A stretch of DNA of 38,120 nt from CAZQKE01 sp964593865 (GTDB lineage Bacteria; Chloroflexota; Anaerolineae; JAAYZQ01): NCBI GenBank assembly GCA_964593865.1, contig CAZQKE010000109.1:1-38120 (forward strand). The letters are read 5' to 3'. The first letter of the stretch is position 1; every line of letters begins with the position of its first letter. Both the position numbers and the translations under genes were made by a program. The notes below the pieces were generated by a model. It saw nothing but the letters and a program-made list of their open reading frames with translations. It made no database searches and had not been told where the DNA came from. Below, one piece after another: positions 30,280-37,990 of this stretch.

Positions 30280-33018
30280 ATGAGCGAAAACGGAAAGCAC
30301 CCTGCCGCGCTGGTCATCGGTGCGGGCATCGCCGGGATGCAGGCCGCGCTGGACATCGCCGACGCCGGGTTCCAAGTCCATTTGGTGGAGCGGGAACCGA
30401 GCATCGGCGGCCACATGTCACAACTGGACAAGACCTTCCCCACGTTGGATTGCTCCGCTTGCATCATGACACCCAAGATGGTGGATGTATCCCGACACCC
30501 CAACATCAATCTGATGACATACTCGGAAGTGATGGCGGTGGATCGCAGCCGGTCTTCCGATCTCCCGACCTACCATGTCACCATCAAGAAAAAAGCCCGC
30601 TACGTGGACCTGGACAAATGCACCGGCTGCGGCGATTGCGCCAAAGTCTGCCCCGTGGTCGTGCCCAACGAGTTTGACCTGGAAATGGCCGACCGCCACG
30701 CCGTCTATGTCCCTTTCCCCCAAGCCGTGCCCAACAAATACACCATTGACAAGCGCGGCTGGCCGCCTTGCAAGGAAGCCTGCCCGGCCCACATTGACGT
30801 GCAAGGCTATGTAGCCCTCATCGGTCGGGGGAAGTTTGCCGAAGCCCTGGACCTGATCCGTCAGACCATCCCTTTCCCCGGAGTTATCGGGCGTGTCTGC
30901 CACCATCCTTGCGAGGCTGCCTGCAACCGGGGCGAATACGATCAGCCGGTGGCCATCTGTGCCCTCAAACGTTTCGTCGCCGATTGGGAGATGGAAACCG
31001 GCCCTGCCGATCCCCCGGTTGTCCAATCCAAGTCCCAAAAGGTGGCGATCATCGGCGCGGGGCCGGCGGGACTGACTGCTGCCCATGATCTGGCTCTGTT
31101 GGGTTACCGGGTGACGGTGTTCGAGGCGTTGCCGGTGGCGGGGGGGATGCTGGCCGTGGGCATTCCCGATTACCGCTTGCCCCGCGAGGTGCTGGAGCGG
31201 GAGATCGCCCGCATCGAGGCCCTGGGCGTAGAGATCAAGCTGAACACACCCATCGGCGGCGAAGGGAACCCATCCCTGGAGGACCTGCGCCGTGAATTTG
31301 ATGCCGTGTTCGTGGCCGTGGGAGCACACCGGCAGCGGCAGCTCCGCATTGAGGGTGAGGACCTGGATGGGGTGATGCCGGGCGTGGCCTTTTTGCGGGA
31401 GTTGAATTTGGGGAAATGGGAGGCCAAAGGGCTGGAAGGCAAGCGGGTGGTCGTTGTCGGCGGGGGGAACGTAGCCATTGACGCCAGCCGCTCTGCGCTG
31501 CGGCTGGGGGCTGCGTCGGTGACGATTGTGTACCGCCGCTCCCGCGCCGAGATGCCCGCCAGCCCCTGGGAGGTGGAAGACGCCGAGGAAGAAGGGGTGC
31601 AGTTCCACTTTTTGGCCAACCCGGTCCGCATCCTGGGGGAACAAGGCCGCGTTGTCGGCGTCGAGTGCGTCCGCATGGAGCTGGGCGAGCCGGATGCCAG
31701 CGGTCGGCGGCGGCCCATTCCCATCGCCGGTTCCGAGTTCACGCTGGAAGCCGATGTCATCATCCCCGCCATCGGCCAGATGCCCGATCTGGGGTTTGTG
31801 GCCGGCGGAGAGCTGAGCATCACCCGCCGGGGGACACTGGTCGCCCACCCCGATACTCTGGTCACCGAGCTGCCGGGGGTGTTCGCCGGGGGCGACGCCG
31901 TCAGCGGCCCGGCGACGGCCATTGAAGCCATCGCCGCCGGTTCGCAAGCGGCGCGGAACATCCATCGCTATTTGCAAGGGGAGGAATTGGTCGGCCCGCG
32001 CGAAGGGCTGCCGGTCGTTCCCTTTGAGGAGGTGGACCTGCGGCGGGCGCAGCGGGCTGCGCGGGCGGTCATGCCCAAGCTCCCGGCGGAAAGCCGCACC
32101 GCCGATTTCGCCGAGGTGGAGCTGGGCTTTGATCGGGAGCAAGCCGTGGCCGAGGCGTTGCGCTGCCTCAACTGCGCCGTCTGCTCCGAATGCCGCCAGT
32201 GCGTGGTGGCCTGCAAAGCGGGGGCCATTGACCACGACATGCGCGACGAAATCGTCAAAGTGGATGTGGAGGCCATCGTCGTCGCCACCGGGTTCGATCC
32301 TTTCGACGCCCGGTTGGAGCCGGAATTCGGCTATGGTCGCTATCCCAATGTCATCTCGGCGTTGGAGTTTGAGCGGCTGGCTTCGGCTTCGGGGCCGACC
32401 AAAGGCAAGATCAAGCTCAACGGCAAGGAGCCGAAAGAGATCGTGTTCATCCACTGCGTCGGCTCGCGGAGCAAGCAGGAAGGGGCCGAATACTGCTCCC
32501 GCATCTGCTGCATGTTCACCGCCAAACAGGCCCACCTGGCCCACGACAAAGTGCCGGGGGCCAAGATCACGGTGTTCTACATGGACGTGCGGGCCTTTGG
32601 CAAAGGCTTTGAGGAATTTTACGACCGGGTGCGGGCCGAGGGCGTCATCTACCGGCGGGGCAACCCCTCGGAGATCTATAAACGGGGCGACAAACTGATC
32701 GTCCGCGCCGAGGACACGCTCCTGGGCCGGACGGTCGAGGTCCCGGCGGACCTGGTGGTGCTGGCCACCGGCGTTCAGCCCCGCGCCGACGCCGACCGGG
32801 TCGCGGCCATGCTGGGTTTGGAATTCTCCGAGGATGGCTTTTTCGCCGAGGCGCACCCCGAACTGCGCCCGGTGGACACCCGGCAGCCGGGCATCTTTTT
32901 GGCCGGGACCTGTCAGGCTCCCAAAGACATCCCCGATACGGTGGCCCAGGCCAAAGCGGCCGCCGCCGGGGCAATTGGGGTGTTGGCGCGGGTAAAGGCT
33001 GCAGCAGGTACGGAATGA
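30280..33018 (+). CDS. HdrA-type flavoprotein with nested GltD-like NAD(P)H oxidoreductase
   Basis: A 912-residue fusion. Residues 8-105 are the first half of an HdrA thioredoxin-reductase-like FAD domain (VIGAGIAGMQAA, then C58xxC61 in CSACIMTPKM). A ferredoxin motif C114xxC117xxC120xxxC124 follows. Residues about 160-565 are an inserted GltD-like module: Fe-S cysteines C164, C168, C207, C211, C215, FAD motif VAIIGAGPAGLTAA (255-268) and NAD(P)H motif VVVVGGGNVAIDASRSA (390-406). A cysteine-rich segment spans C629-C645. The second half of HdrA resumes at about 662 with the HCVGSR...YCSRICC motif. The start has GGAG 7 nt upstream. Predicted to feed electrons from NAD(P)H into an Hdr-type complex; direction and partners are inferred. 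Confidence 0.88.
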   Translation: MSENGKHPAALVIGAGIAGMQAALDIADAGFQVHLVEREPSIGGHMSQLDKTFPTLDCSACIMTPKMVDVSRHPNINLMTYSEVMAVDRSRSSDLPTYHVTIKKKARYVDLDKCTGCGDCAKVCPVVVPNEFDLEMADRHAVYVPFPQAVPNKYTIDKRGWPPCKEACPAHIDVQGYVALIGRGKFAEALDLIRQTIPFPGVIGRVCHHPCEAACNRGEYDQPVAICALKRFVADWEMETGPADPPVVQSKSQKVAIIGAGPAGLTAAHDLALLGYRVTVFEALPVAGGMLAVGIPDYRLPREVLEREIARIEALGVEIKLNTPIGGEGNPSLEDLRREFDAVFVAVGAHRQRQLRIEGEDLDGVMPGVAFLRELNLGKWEAKGLEGKRVVVVGGGNVAIDASRSALRLGAASVTIVYRRSRAEMPASPWEVEDAEEEGVQFHFLANPVRILGEQGRVVGVECVRMELGEPDASGRRRPIPIAGSEFTLEADVIIPAIGQMPDLGFVAGGELSITRRGTLVAHPDTLVTELPGVFAGGDAVSGPATAIEAIAAGSQAARNIHRYLQGEELVGPREGLPVVPFEEVDLRRAQRAARAVMPKLPAESRTADFAEVELGFDREQAVAEALRCLNCAVCSECRQCVVACKAGAIDHDMRDEIVKVDVEAIVVATGFDPFDARLEPEFGYGRYPNVISALEFERLASASGPTKGKIKLNGKEPKEIVFIHCVGSRSKQEGAEYCSRICCMFTAKQAHLAHDKVPGAKITVFYMDVRAFGKGFEEFYDRVRAEGVIYRRGNPSEIYKRGDKLIVRAEDTLLGRTVEVPADLVVLATGVQPRADADRVAAMLGLEFSEDGFFAEAHPELRPVDTRQPGIFLAGTCQAPKDIPDTVAQAKAAAAGAIGVLARVKAAAGTE

Positions 33019-33230
33019 CGGGGGAGCCGGGAATGAGCGAAAAGCGATAGGAAAAGGCACGGACGGCCTACCGGGTTGGAACACCGGACGGAATCCAATA
33101 TCTCGTGGACGGCGCGGGGCGGTGCCAGGCGGTTGTCATCAGTATGAAATTGGGTTTACCAAGTCAGCAGCGCGGGAGTTCCGGTCGCTGCTGCTAGAAG
33201 CGAAACGGCGAATCGCTGCGGCGATTGATG

Positions 33231-33278
33231 CTCTGCGTATGCTTTGCGCTCTTGGCGTCTTTGCGGTGAACTTTTAAT
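33231..33278. repeat. Dispersed repeat (copy 5) in the gap before hdrCB
   Basis: The 311-nt gap 33019-33329 holds no recognisable gene. It contains a small hairpin AATCGC/GCGATT (33211-33226) and the segment CTCTTGGCGTCTTTGCGGTG (33249-33268). The latter shares TCTTGGCG and CTTTGCGGT with the copy at 7937-7955. Confidence 0.6.
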
Positions 33279-33329
33279 GGCACATGAGTTTTGCCGGCGA
33301 CTAGATGAGCGGCTGATCAAGGGGGAACC

Positions 33330-34466
33330 ATGAAAGTCAATACCCACGATTTCGCAGAACAATACACCCTGTTGGAGTGCATCCAGTGCGGGCGCTGCAC
33401 AGGCGGCTGCCCCGTCTCGATGAAAACGGCCCTCAACATCCGGGGCATCATCTACGAGGTGCTGGTTGAGGATTTCATTGACCCCAGCAGCATGGATGTA
33501 CTGTGGGATTGCACCAACTGCCTGACCTGCACTACCCGCTGCCCCAAAGACATCCACCCCGCCGATGTCATCATCGGACTGCGGGGGTACATCGTCAGCG
33601 AAGGCAAAGGCGTGCCGCCCCGCGTCCGCGATGCCCTGATGAGCGTCTTTACCAGAGGCAACACATTGGGCTTCCCCGCCGAGGACCGCGAAGCGTGGTT
33701 GGAAGGGTTGGATTTTGAGGTCAAAAACGTCCTGGACACGGGTGAAACCGACCTGTGGTTCTATGTGGGCTGCACCCCCTCTTACGACCCCCGCGTTCAG
33801 CCGGTCTCCCGCGCCCTGGCCACCGTCTTTCGGCGGGCCGAACTTGATTTCGGCATCCTGGGCGTGGACGAATTCTGCTGCGGCCACGAAGTGCGGCGCA
33901 TCGGCGAAGCCGAGGGGGCCGACGAGATGGCCAAAGAGTACCACGAGATGTTCAAGGAATTCAAAGCGCGGCGCATGGTCACCGTTTCGCCCCACTGCTT
34001 CAACGCCTTCAAGAACGAATACGGCGAGATGCCCTGGCCGGTCCAGCACTATACCCAACTCCTGGCCGAACTGCTGGACGACGGCAAACTGACCTTGCCC
34101 CACCAGGTCCGCAAAAAGGTCACCTACCACGACCCTTGCTTCCTGGGCAAGCACAACGGCATCTATGACGAGCCGCGCTATATTTTGCAGAGCATCCCCG
34201 GCATTGAATTTCAGGACCTGGACCGCAGCCGGGAGCGGAGCGTCTGCTGCGAAGGGGGCGGTGGGCGGATGTGGGCCGAAGGAACCAATGTCGAGGAACG
34301 GTTGGCCCACCAGCGCGTCCGCGACGCCGTGGACCTGGGGGCCGAGGTGTTGGCCGTGGCCTGTCCCTTCTGCCTGCTGACCCTGGAGGACGCGGTCAAA
34401 ACGCTGGGGCTGGACGAGCAGATTCAGGTTATGGACATTATGGAGTTAGTAGCAAAAGCGATATAA
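33330..34466 (+). CDS. Fused HdrC-HdrB heterodisulfide reductase-like Fe-S protein
   Basis: A 378-residue soluble protein. The HdrC part (1-90) has two [4Fe-4S] motifs: C17/C20/C23/C27 and C61/C64/C67/C71. The HdrB part has two CCG domains: first C148, C183-C184 and C223 (S220 takes the place of one cysteine, in SPHCF), second C270, C306-C307, C345 and C348. In HdrB-type proteins CCG domains bind non-cubane [4Fe-4S] clusters that cleave disulfides. No membrane helices are present, unlike HdrE-linked forms. AAGGGGGA precedes the start. It is likely the disulfide- or electron-accepting partner of the neighbouring HdrA proteins. Confidence 0.9.
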   Translation: MKVNTHDFAEQYTLLECIQCGRCTGGCPVSMKTALNIRGIIYEVLVEDFIDPSSMDVLWDCTNCLTCTTRCPKDIHPADVIIGLRGYIVSEGKGVPPRVRDALMSVFTRGNTLGFPAEDREAWLEGLDFEVKNVLDTGETDLWFYVGCTPSYDPRVQPVSRALATVFRRAELDFGILGVDEFCCGHEVRRIGEAEGADEMAKEYHEMFKEFKARRMVTVSPHCFNAFKNEYGEMPWPVQHYTQLLAELLDDGKLTLPHQVRKKVTYHDPCFLGKHNGIYDEPRYILQSIPGIEFQDLDRSRERSVCCEGGGGRMWAEGTNVEERLAHQRVRDAVDLGAEVLAVACPFCLLTLEDAVKTLGLDEQIQVMDIMELVAKAI

Positions 34467-34490
34467 GAATGGTAAACTGGGAAGTGATGC

Positions 34491-34768
34491 ATGGACATCC
34501 GAGAACTGGTGATCAGCGAATGGGTTGAGGACAAGATCGCTTCCAAGCATGGGATCATTGTTGCAGAAATTTACGAGGTCTTTTGGAACGATGAGGACCC
34601 TCTTTTGATCCGCCGTAGCCAAAGGTTCGAGGAACTTATGTCGCGTTGGGAAGGACATTCGCCGGGCGCTACCTTATGATTGCTTTCCGGCCTTTGACGG
34701 CAGGCCGGATCAAGATCATCACAGCGAGAGATATGGACCGGCGCGAACGGCGGGTGTATCGGGAGTGA
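34491..34768 (+). pseudogene. Frameshifted BrnT-family toxin gene
   Basis: The first frame (34491-34679) encodes 62 residues starting MDIRELVISEWVEDK with KHGI and EIYEVF, as in the N-terminal half of BrnT ribonuclease toxins. It then diverges and stops at 34677. The second half is open in another frame up to TGA at 34766-34768 and reads YVALGRTFAGRYL, then ITARDMDRRERRVYRE, the typical BrnT C-terminus. The frames meet near 34630-34640. Loss of one base, or gain of two, around GAACTTATG explains it. A sequencing error or programmed slippage cannot be excluded, but no slippery run is present. Confidence 0.75.
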
Positions 34769-34773
34769 GGACA

Positions 34774-35055
34774 ATGCCCAAATTGCCTGAATTTCAGAAC
34801 GATCAAGAAGCCTACGAATTTTTCGAAACACATAGTGTGGCCGACTATTGGGACGAGATGGAGCCGGTCGAAGATGTGCGCGTTGACCTACCCCGTCCGC
34901 CCAAACATTTGGTGACGCTATGGTTTTATCCTCATCTTCTGGATGAAGTCAAGCGTATTGCCGAACGGGAGCATGTCCCTTATCAAGCGTTGATCCAGAA
35001 GTGGATCGCCGACCGGTTGCGCAAAGAGCGATTGGCCAAACCAAAGGTCGCCTAG
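34774..35055 (+). CDS. CopG/BrnA-type antitoxin
   Basis: A 93-residue protein. The N-terminal half MPKLPEFQNDQEAYEFFETHS with ADYWDEMEPVE, and the C-terminal helix region PHLLDEVKRIAEREHVPYQALIQKWI, match CopG-like antitoxins of type II modules that pair with BrnT toxins. Such proteins bind the toxin and repress their own operon. GGGAGTGAGG lies upstream, and the gene starts 5 nt after the end of the broken toxin frame. The module is wedged between hdrCB and hdrA, in the same orientation. Confidence 0.82.
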   Translation: MPKLPEFQNDQEAYEFFETHSVADYWDEMEPVEDVRVDLPRPPKHLVTLWFYPHLLDEVKRIAEREHVPYQALIQKWIADRLRKERLAKPKVA

Positions 35056-35065
35056 GGGAGTACAA

Positions 35066-37030
35066 ATGGCATCCAGAATCGGCGTGTATATTTGCCACTG
35101 TGGGATCAACATCGCGGCGACGGTGGACGTGGAGGAGGTAGCGAAATATGCCGGGACGCTGCCCCACGTGGTCGTCGCCCGCGACTATATGTACATGTGC
35201 TCCGACCCCGGCCAGGAGATGATCAAACAGGACATCCGCGACTACCATCTCAACCGGGTGATCGTCGCCTCCTGCTCGCCGCGGATGCACGAGACTACCT
35301 TCCGGGCTGCCGTTCATGAGGCGGGCGTCAACCCCTACTATTTTGAAATGGCCAACATCCGCGAGCAGTGCTCCTGGGTGCACCCCGACCGGGATGTTGC
35401 CACCCGGAAGGCAAAGGAATTGGTCGCCGGTGCGGTTGCCAAAGCCGCTTTACTGGAACCGTTGGAGGAACGGCAGGTGGATGTCACCCCGGCGGCGTTG
35501 GTCATCGGCGGTGGCATTGCCGGGCTGGAGGCGGCTCTGGATGTTGCCGATGCCGGTTTTACCTGCTATCTGGTCGAGCGGGAGGCCGGCCTGGGCGGGC
35601 GGATGGCCCAGCTCAACCGCACCTTTCCCCGCCTGGAGGATGCGGGGGCGCTGGTCTGCTCCGAGATGGAACGGGCGTTGGCCCATCCCCACATCCGGGT
35701 GCTGACCTACAGCGAGGTCGTAGATGTAGAAGGCTATATCGGCAACTTTCAGGTGACGGTCCGCCGCAAGCCCCGTTATGTGGATGCCGACCGCTGCACC
35801 GCCTGCGACAAATGCGCCCAAGCCTGCGTCCTATCGGGCCGGATTGACGATGAATTCCAACTGGGGTTGAGCAAGCGGGCCGCCGTTTACCGTCCCTTTC
35901 CGCGCTCTTTGCCGGAAACCTACACCGTGGACCCGACCCATTGCCTGTTGCTGACCGAAGGGAAATGCGACGACGGCCCGCCCTGCGCCCTGGCCTGCCC
36001 CGAAGGGGCCGTGGATTTCACGCAGCAGCCGGAAGAAGAGACCATCAAGGTTGGGGCCATCATCGTCGCCACCGGCTACGACCCCTTTGACGCCCGCCGC
36101 AAGCCCGAATTCGGCTACGGTCGTTATCCGGGTGTTATCACCTCCCTGGAATTTGAGCGGCTGGCCGCCGCCGATGGGCCTACGGGCGGGCGCATTGTCA
36201 TCCCCGGCACAGACAAGCAGCCGGAGCAGGTGGTGTTCATCCATTGCGTCGGCTCGCGGGATAAACAGTTGGGCAACGCCTACTGCTCGCGGGTGTGCTG
36301 CATGTACACCGCCAAGCAAGCCACCGTCCTCAAGGAGCAGCTGCCCGACGCCCGTGTCACCGTCTTTTATATGGACGTGCGGACCTTTACCAAAGGCGGC
36401 GAGGAGTTCTACGACCGGGCGCGGGCGCGCGGAGTGCGTTACCGGCGCGGCAACCCCTCCGAAATCTATCGGCGGGGCGAAAAACTGGTCGTCCGCGCCG
36501 AAGATACCCTCCTGCACCGCACCGTCGAGGTCGAAGCCGACCTGGTCGTGCTGGCCGTCGGCCTGGAACCGGGCCGGGCGGGCGACGGTGTGGCCCAAAT
36601 GCTCAAACTGGCCCGCAGTAGCGACAACTTTTTGGCCGAAGCCCACCCCAAGCTGCGCCCTGTGGATACCACCAGCGACGGCATCTTTTTGGCCGGGACC
36701 TGCCAGGGTCCCAAAGACATCCCCGACACGGTGGCCCACGCCAAAGCCGCTGCGTCCTCGGCCCTCATTCCCCTTTCCCTGGGCAAGGCCCGCGTGGAGG
36801 CCATCGTTAGCTCGGTAGACACCGAGATCTGCTCCGGCTGCGGCCTATGCGAACCGGCCTGCGCCTACGGCGCCCTGCGGATGCACCCCTGGCGCCCCGT
36901 GATGACCATCAACGAGGTGCTGTGCAAGGGCTGTGGCGCCTGCTCGGTCGCCTGTCCGTCAAAGGCCATCACCCTGGGCCATTTTACCCAAAAGCAAACG
37001 CTGGCCATGTTGGATGCGATGTTGAGCTGA
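35066..37030 (+). CDS. hdrA: HdrA-like flavin/Fe-S subunit
   Basis: A 654-residue HdrA homologue. The N-terminal cluster domain (1-135) carries C10, C12, C45, C70 and C102, including SCSPRMHE and ANIREQCSW. A split FAD domain starts at ALVIGGGIAGLEAALD (144-159). An inserted ferredoxin-like motif is at C244/C247/C250/C254. The C-terminus has two [4Fe-4S] motifs, C589/C592/C595/C599 and C620/C623/C626/C630. Where HdrA normally has a CSAC-type motif this protein reads LEDAGALVCSEM, so one conserved cysteine pair is lost. GGGGAG precedes the ATG. It is the canonical-architecture partner of the GltD-containing HdrA upstream. Confidence 0.9.
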   Translation: MASRIGVYICHCGINIAATVDVEEVAKYAGTLPHVVVARDYMYMCSDPGQEMIKQDIRDYHLNRVIVASCSPRMHETTFRAAVHEAGVNPYYFEMANIREQCSWVHPDRDVATRKAKELVAGAVAKAALLEPLEERQVDVTPAALVIGGGIAGLEAALDVADAGFTCYLVEREAGLGGRMAQLNRTFPRLEDAGALVCSEMERALAHPHIRVLTYSEVVDVEGYIGNFQVTVRRKPRYVDADRCTACDKCAQACVLSGRIDDEFQLGLSKRAAVYRPFPRSLPETYTVDPTHCLLLTEGKCDDGPPCALACPEGAVDFTQQPEEETIKVGAIIVATGYDPFDARRKPEFGYGRYPGVITSLEFERLAAADGPTGGRIVIPGTDKQPEQVVFIHCVGSRDKQLGNAYCSRVCCMYTAKQATVLKEQLPDARVTVFYMDVRTFTKGGEEFYDRARARGVRYRRGNPSEIYRRGEKLVVRAEDTLLHRTVEVEADLVVLAVGLEPGRAGDGVAQMLKLARSSDNFLAEAHPKLRPVDTTSDGIFLAGTCQGPKDIPDTVAHAKAAASSALIPLSLGKARVEAIVSSVDTEICSGCGLCEPACAYGALRMHPWRPVMTINEVLCKGCGACSVACPSKAITLGHFTQKQTLAMLDAMLS

Positions 37031-37033
37031 AGA

Positions 37034-37062
37034 TTGGCGGGCCTGGGGGATTGTGGTAAAAT
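37034..37062 (+). promoter_or_regulatory. Candidate promoter before the HNH cassette
   Basis: TTGGCG (37034-37039), a 17-bp spacer and TAAAAT (37057-37062), located 4 nt after the hdrA stop. It would separate the two-gene cassette from the hdr transcript. Confidence 0.5.
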
Positions 37063-37175
37063 GAGGACGGTAGGTCACGTATCCCGGCGCCGGGTCTCGG
37101 TTTCGGGAAGGCGACTCTGCCGTTTGGAGAGATCGGCGGGAGTGCTGTGCAACAGATCGGAAGATGGGGGCCGAT

Positions 37176-37526
37176 ATGTCTGATGTGTTGACTTTGCAGG
37201 TACCCACGCGGCTGGCCCGGCGGCTGAAACCGGCCTTGCCCTGGTTGCCGGCTATACTGGAATTGAGCCTGGTTGGATTCAGAACACGGGCAGTGCAGAC
37301 CGCTTCTGAACTCATCGCCTTTCTTCTGTCCAACCCCACGCCGGAGCAAGTGGCTTCCTGTACCGTGTCGACAAGGGCGCAGCGTCGTCTACGTCGTCTG
37401 TTGGCCTTGAACGAAGCGGGGTTGTTGTCTGAAGAAGAGAAAACCGAACTAGACGAGATTGAGCAGATCGAACATATTATGATCATGCTCAAAGCTCAGG
37501 CAAGGCAATCTGTGGAAGCGACGTGA
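37176..37526 (+). CDS. Hypothetical partner protein of HNH nuclease
   Basis: A 116-residue protein starting MSDVLTLQVPTRLARRL; an in-frame ATG at 37164 would add four residues and is equally possible. It is helical and charged, with an acidic C-terminal helix containing EIEQIEHIMIMLKAQA. Similar small proteins are often found directly upstream of HNH nucleases in Chloroflexota and Cyanobacteria, as I recall them. The N-terminus resembles an antitoxin-like DNA-binding strand-helix, but this is weak. The stop overlaps the next start (TGATG), so the pair is translationally coupled. The function is unknown. Confidence 0.7.
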   Translation: MSDVLTLQVPTRLARRLKPALPWLPAILELSLVGFRTRAVQTASELIAFLLSNPTPEQVASCTVSTRAQRRLRRLLALNEAGLLSEEEKTELDEIEQIEHIMIMLKAQARQSVEAT

Positions 37527-37942
37527 TGACCGAGATCATCTCGGCGGAACTGCGGCGTTTGGTTTTTGCCCGCGCGCGGGGGCGTTGTGAGTACTGCTTG
37601 TTGCCCCAGGAAGCGGTCGTCTTTCGCCATGAGCCGGATCACATTGTCCCCAGGCAGCACGATGGCCGGACAACCGCCGACAATCTGGCCTTGGCCTGTA
37701 CTCGCTGCAATCGCTACAAAGGTCCCAACGTTGGCTCGTTTGATCCCGAGACCGGCCAGCTTGTGCCTTTTTTCAACCCACGCACCCAAGTTTGGACAGA
37801 TCATTTTCGGCTTGACGGACCGGTAATCCGGCCTCTCACACCTGAGGGCCGGGTGACGGTCAAAATCTTGCGCCTGAACGATCCGCTTCGGGTCGAAGAA
37901 AGAGCAATTCTCATAGAGATTGGGTTGTACCCCCAGCTGTAA
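37526..37942 (+). CDS. HNH endonuclease
   Basis: A 138-residue HNH-fold nuclease. Zinc-binding CEYC (near 22-25) and CxxC in ACTRCN flank the catalytic segment HEPDHIVPRQHDG and the Asn of NLALAC. The last motif residue is Tyr (CNRYKG) where many relatives have His. The C-terminal region is LVPFFNPRTQVWTDHF and GRVTVKILRLN, typical of this stand-alone subgroup. A GTG codon directly before the ATG is an alternative start. It could be a defence or selfish nuclease, or the effector half of a two-gene module with the upstream protein. Confidence 0.85.
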   Translation: MTEIISAELRRLVFARARGRCEYCLLPQEAVVFRHEPDHIVPRQHDGRTTADNLALACTRCNRYKGPNVGSFDPETGQLVPFFNPRTQVWTDHFRLDGPVIRPLTPEGRVTVKILRLNDPLRVEERAILIEIGLYPQL

Positions 37943-37990
37943 CAAGGTAGTACAAAGGGTTCACACCGAATAACGATCAAAGGAGGCACA

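Noticed and set aside
30418..33084. 888-codon open frame antisense to the HdrA-GltD gene
   Set aside because: The sense frame has many exact flavin and Fe-S motifs; the antisense product is a compositional artefact of GC-rich codons.
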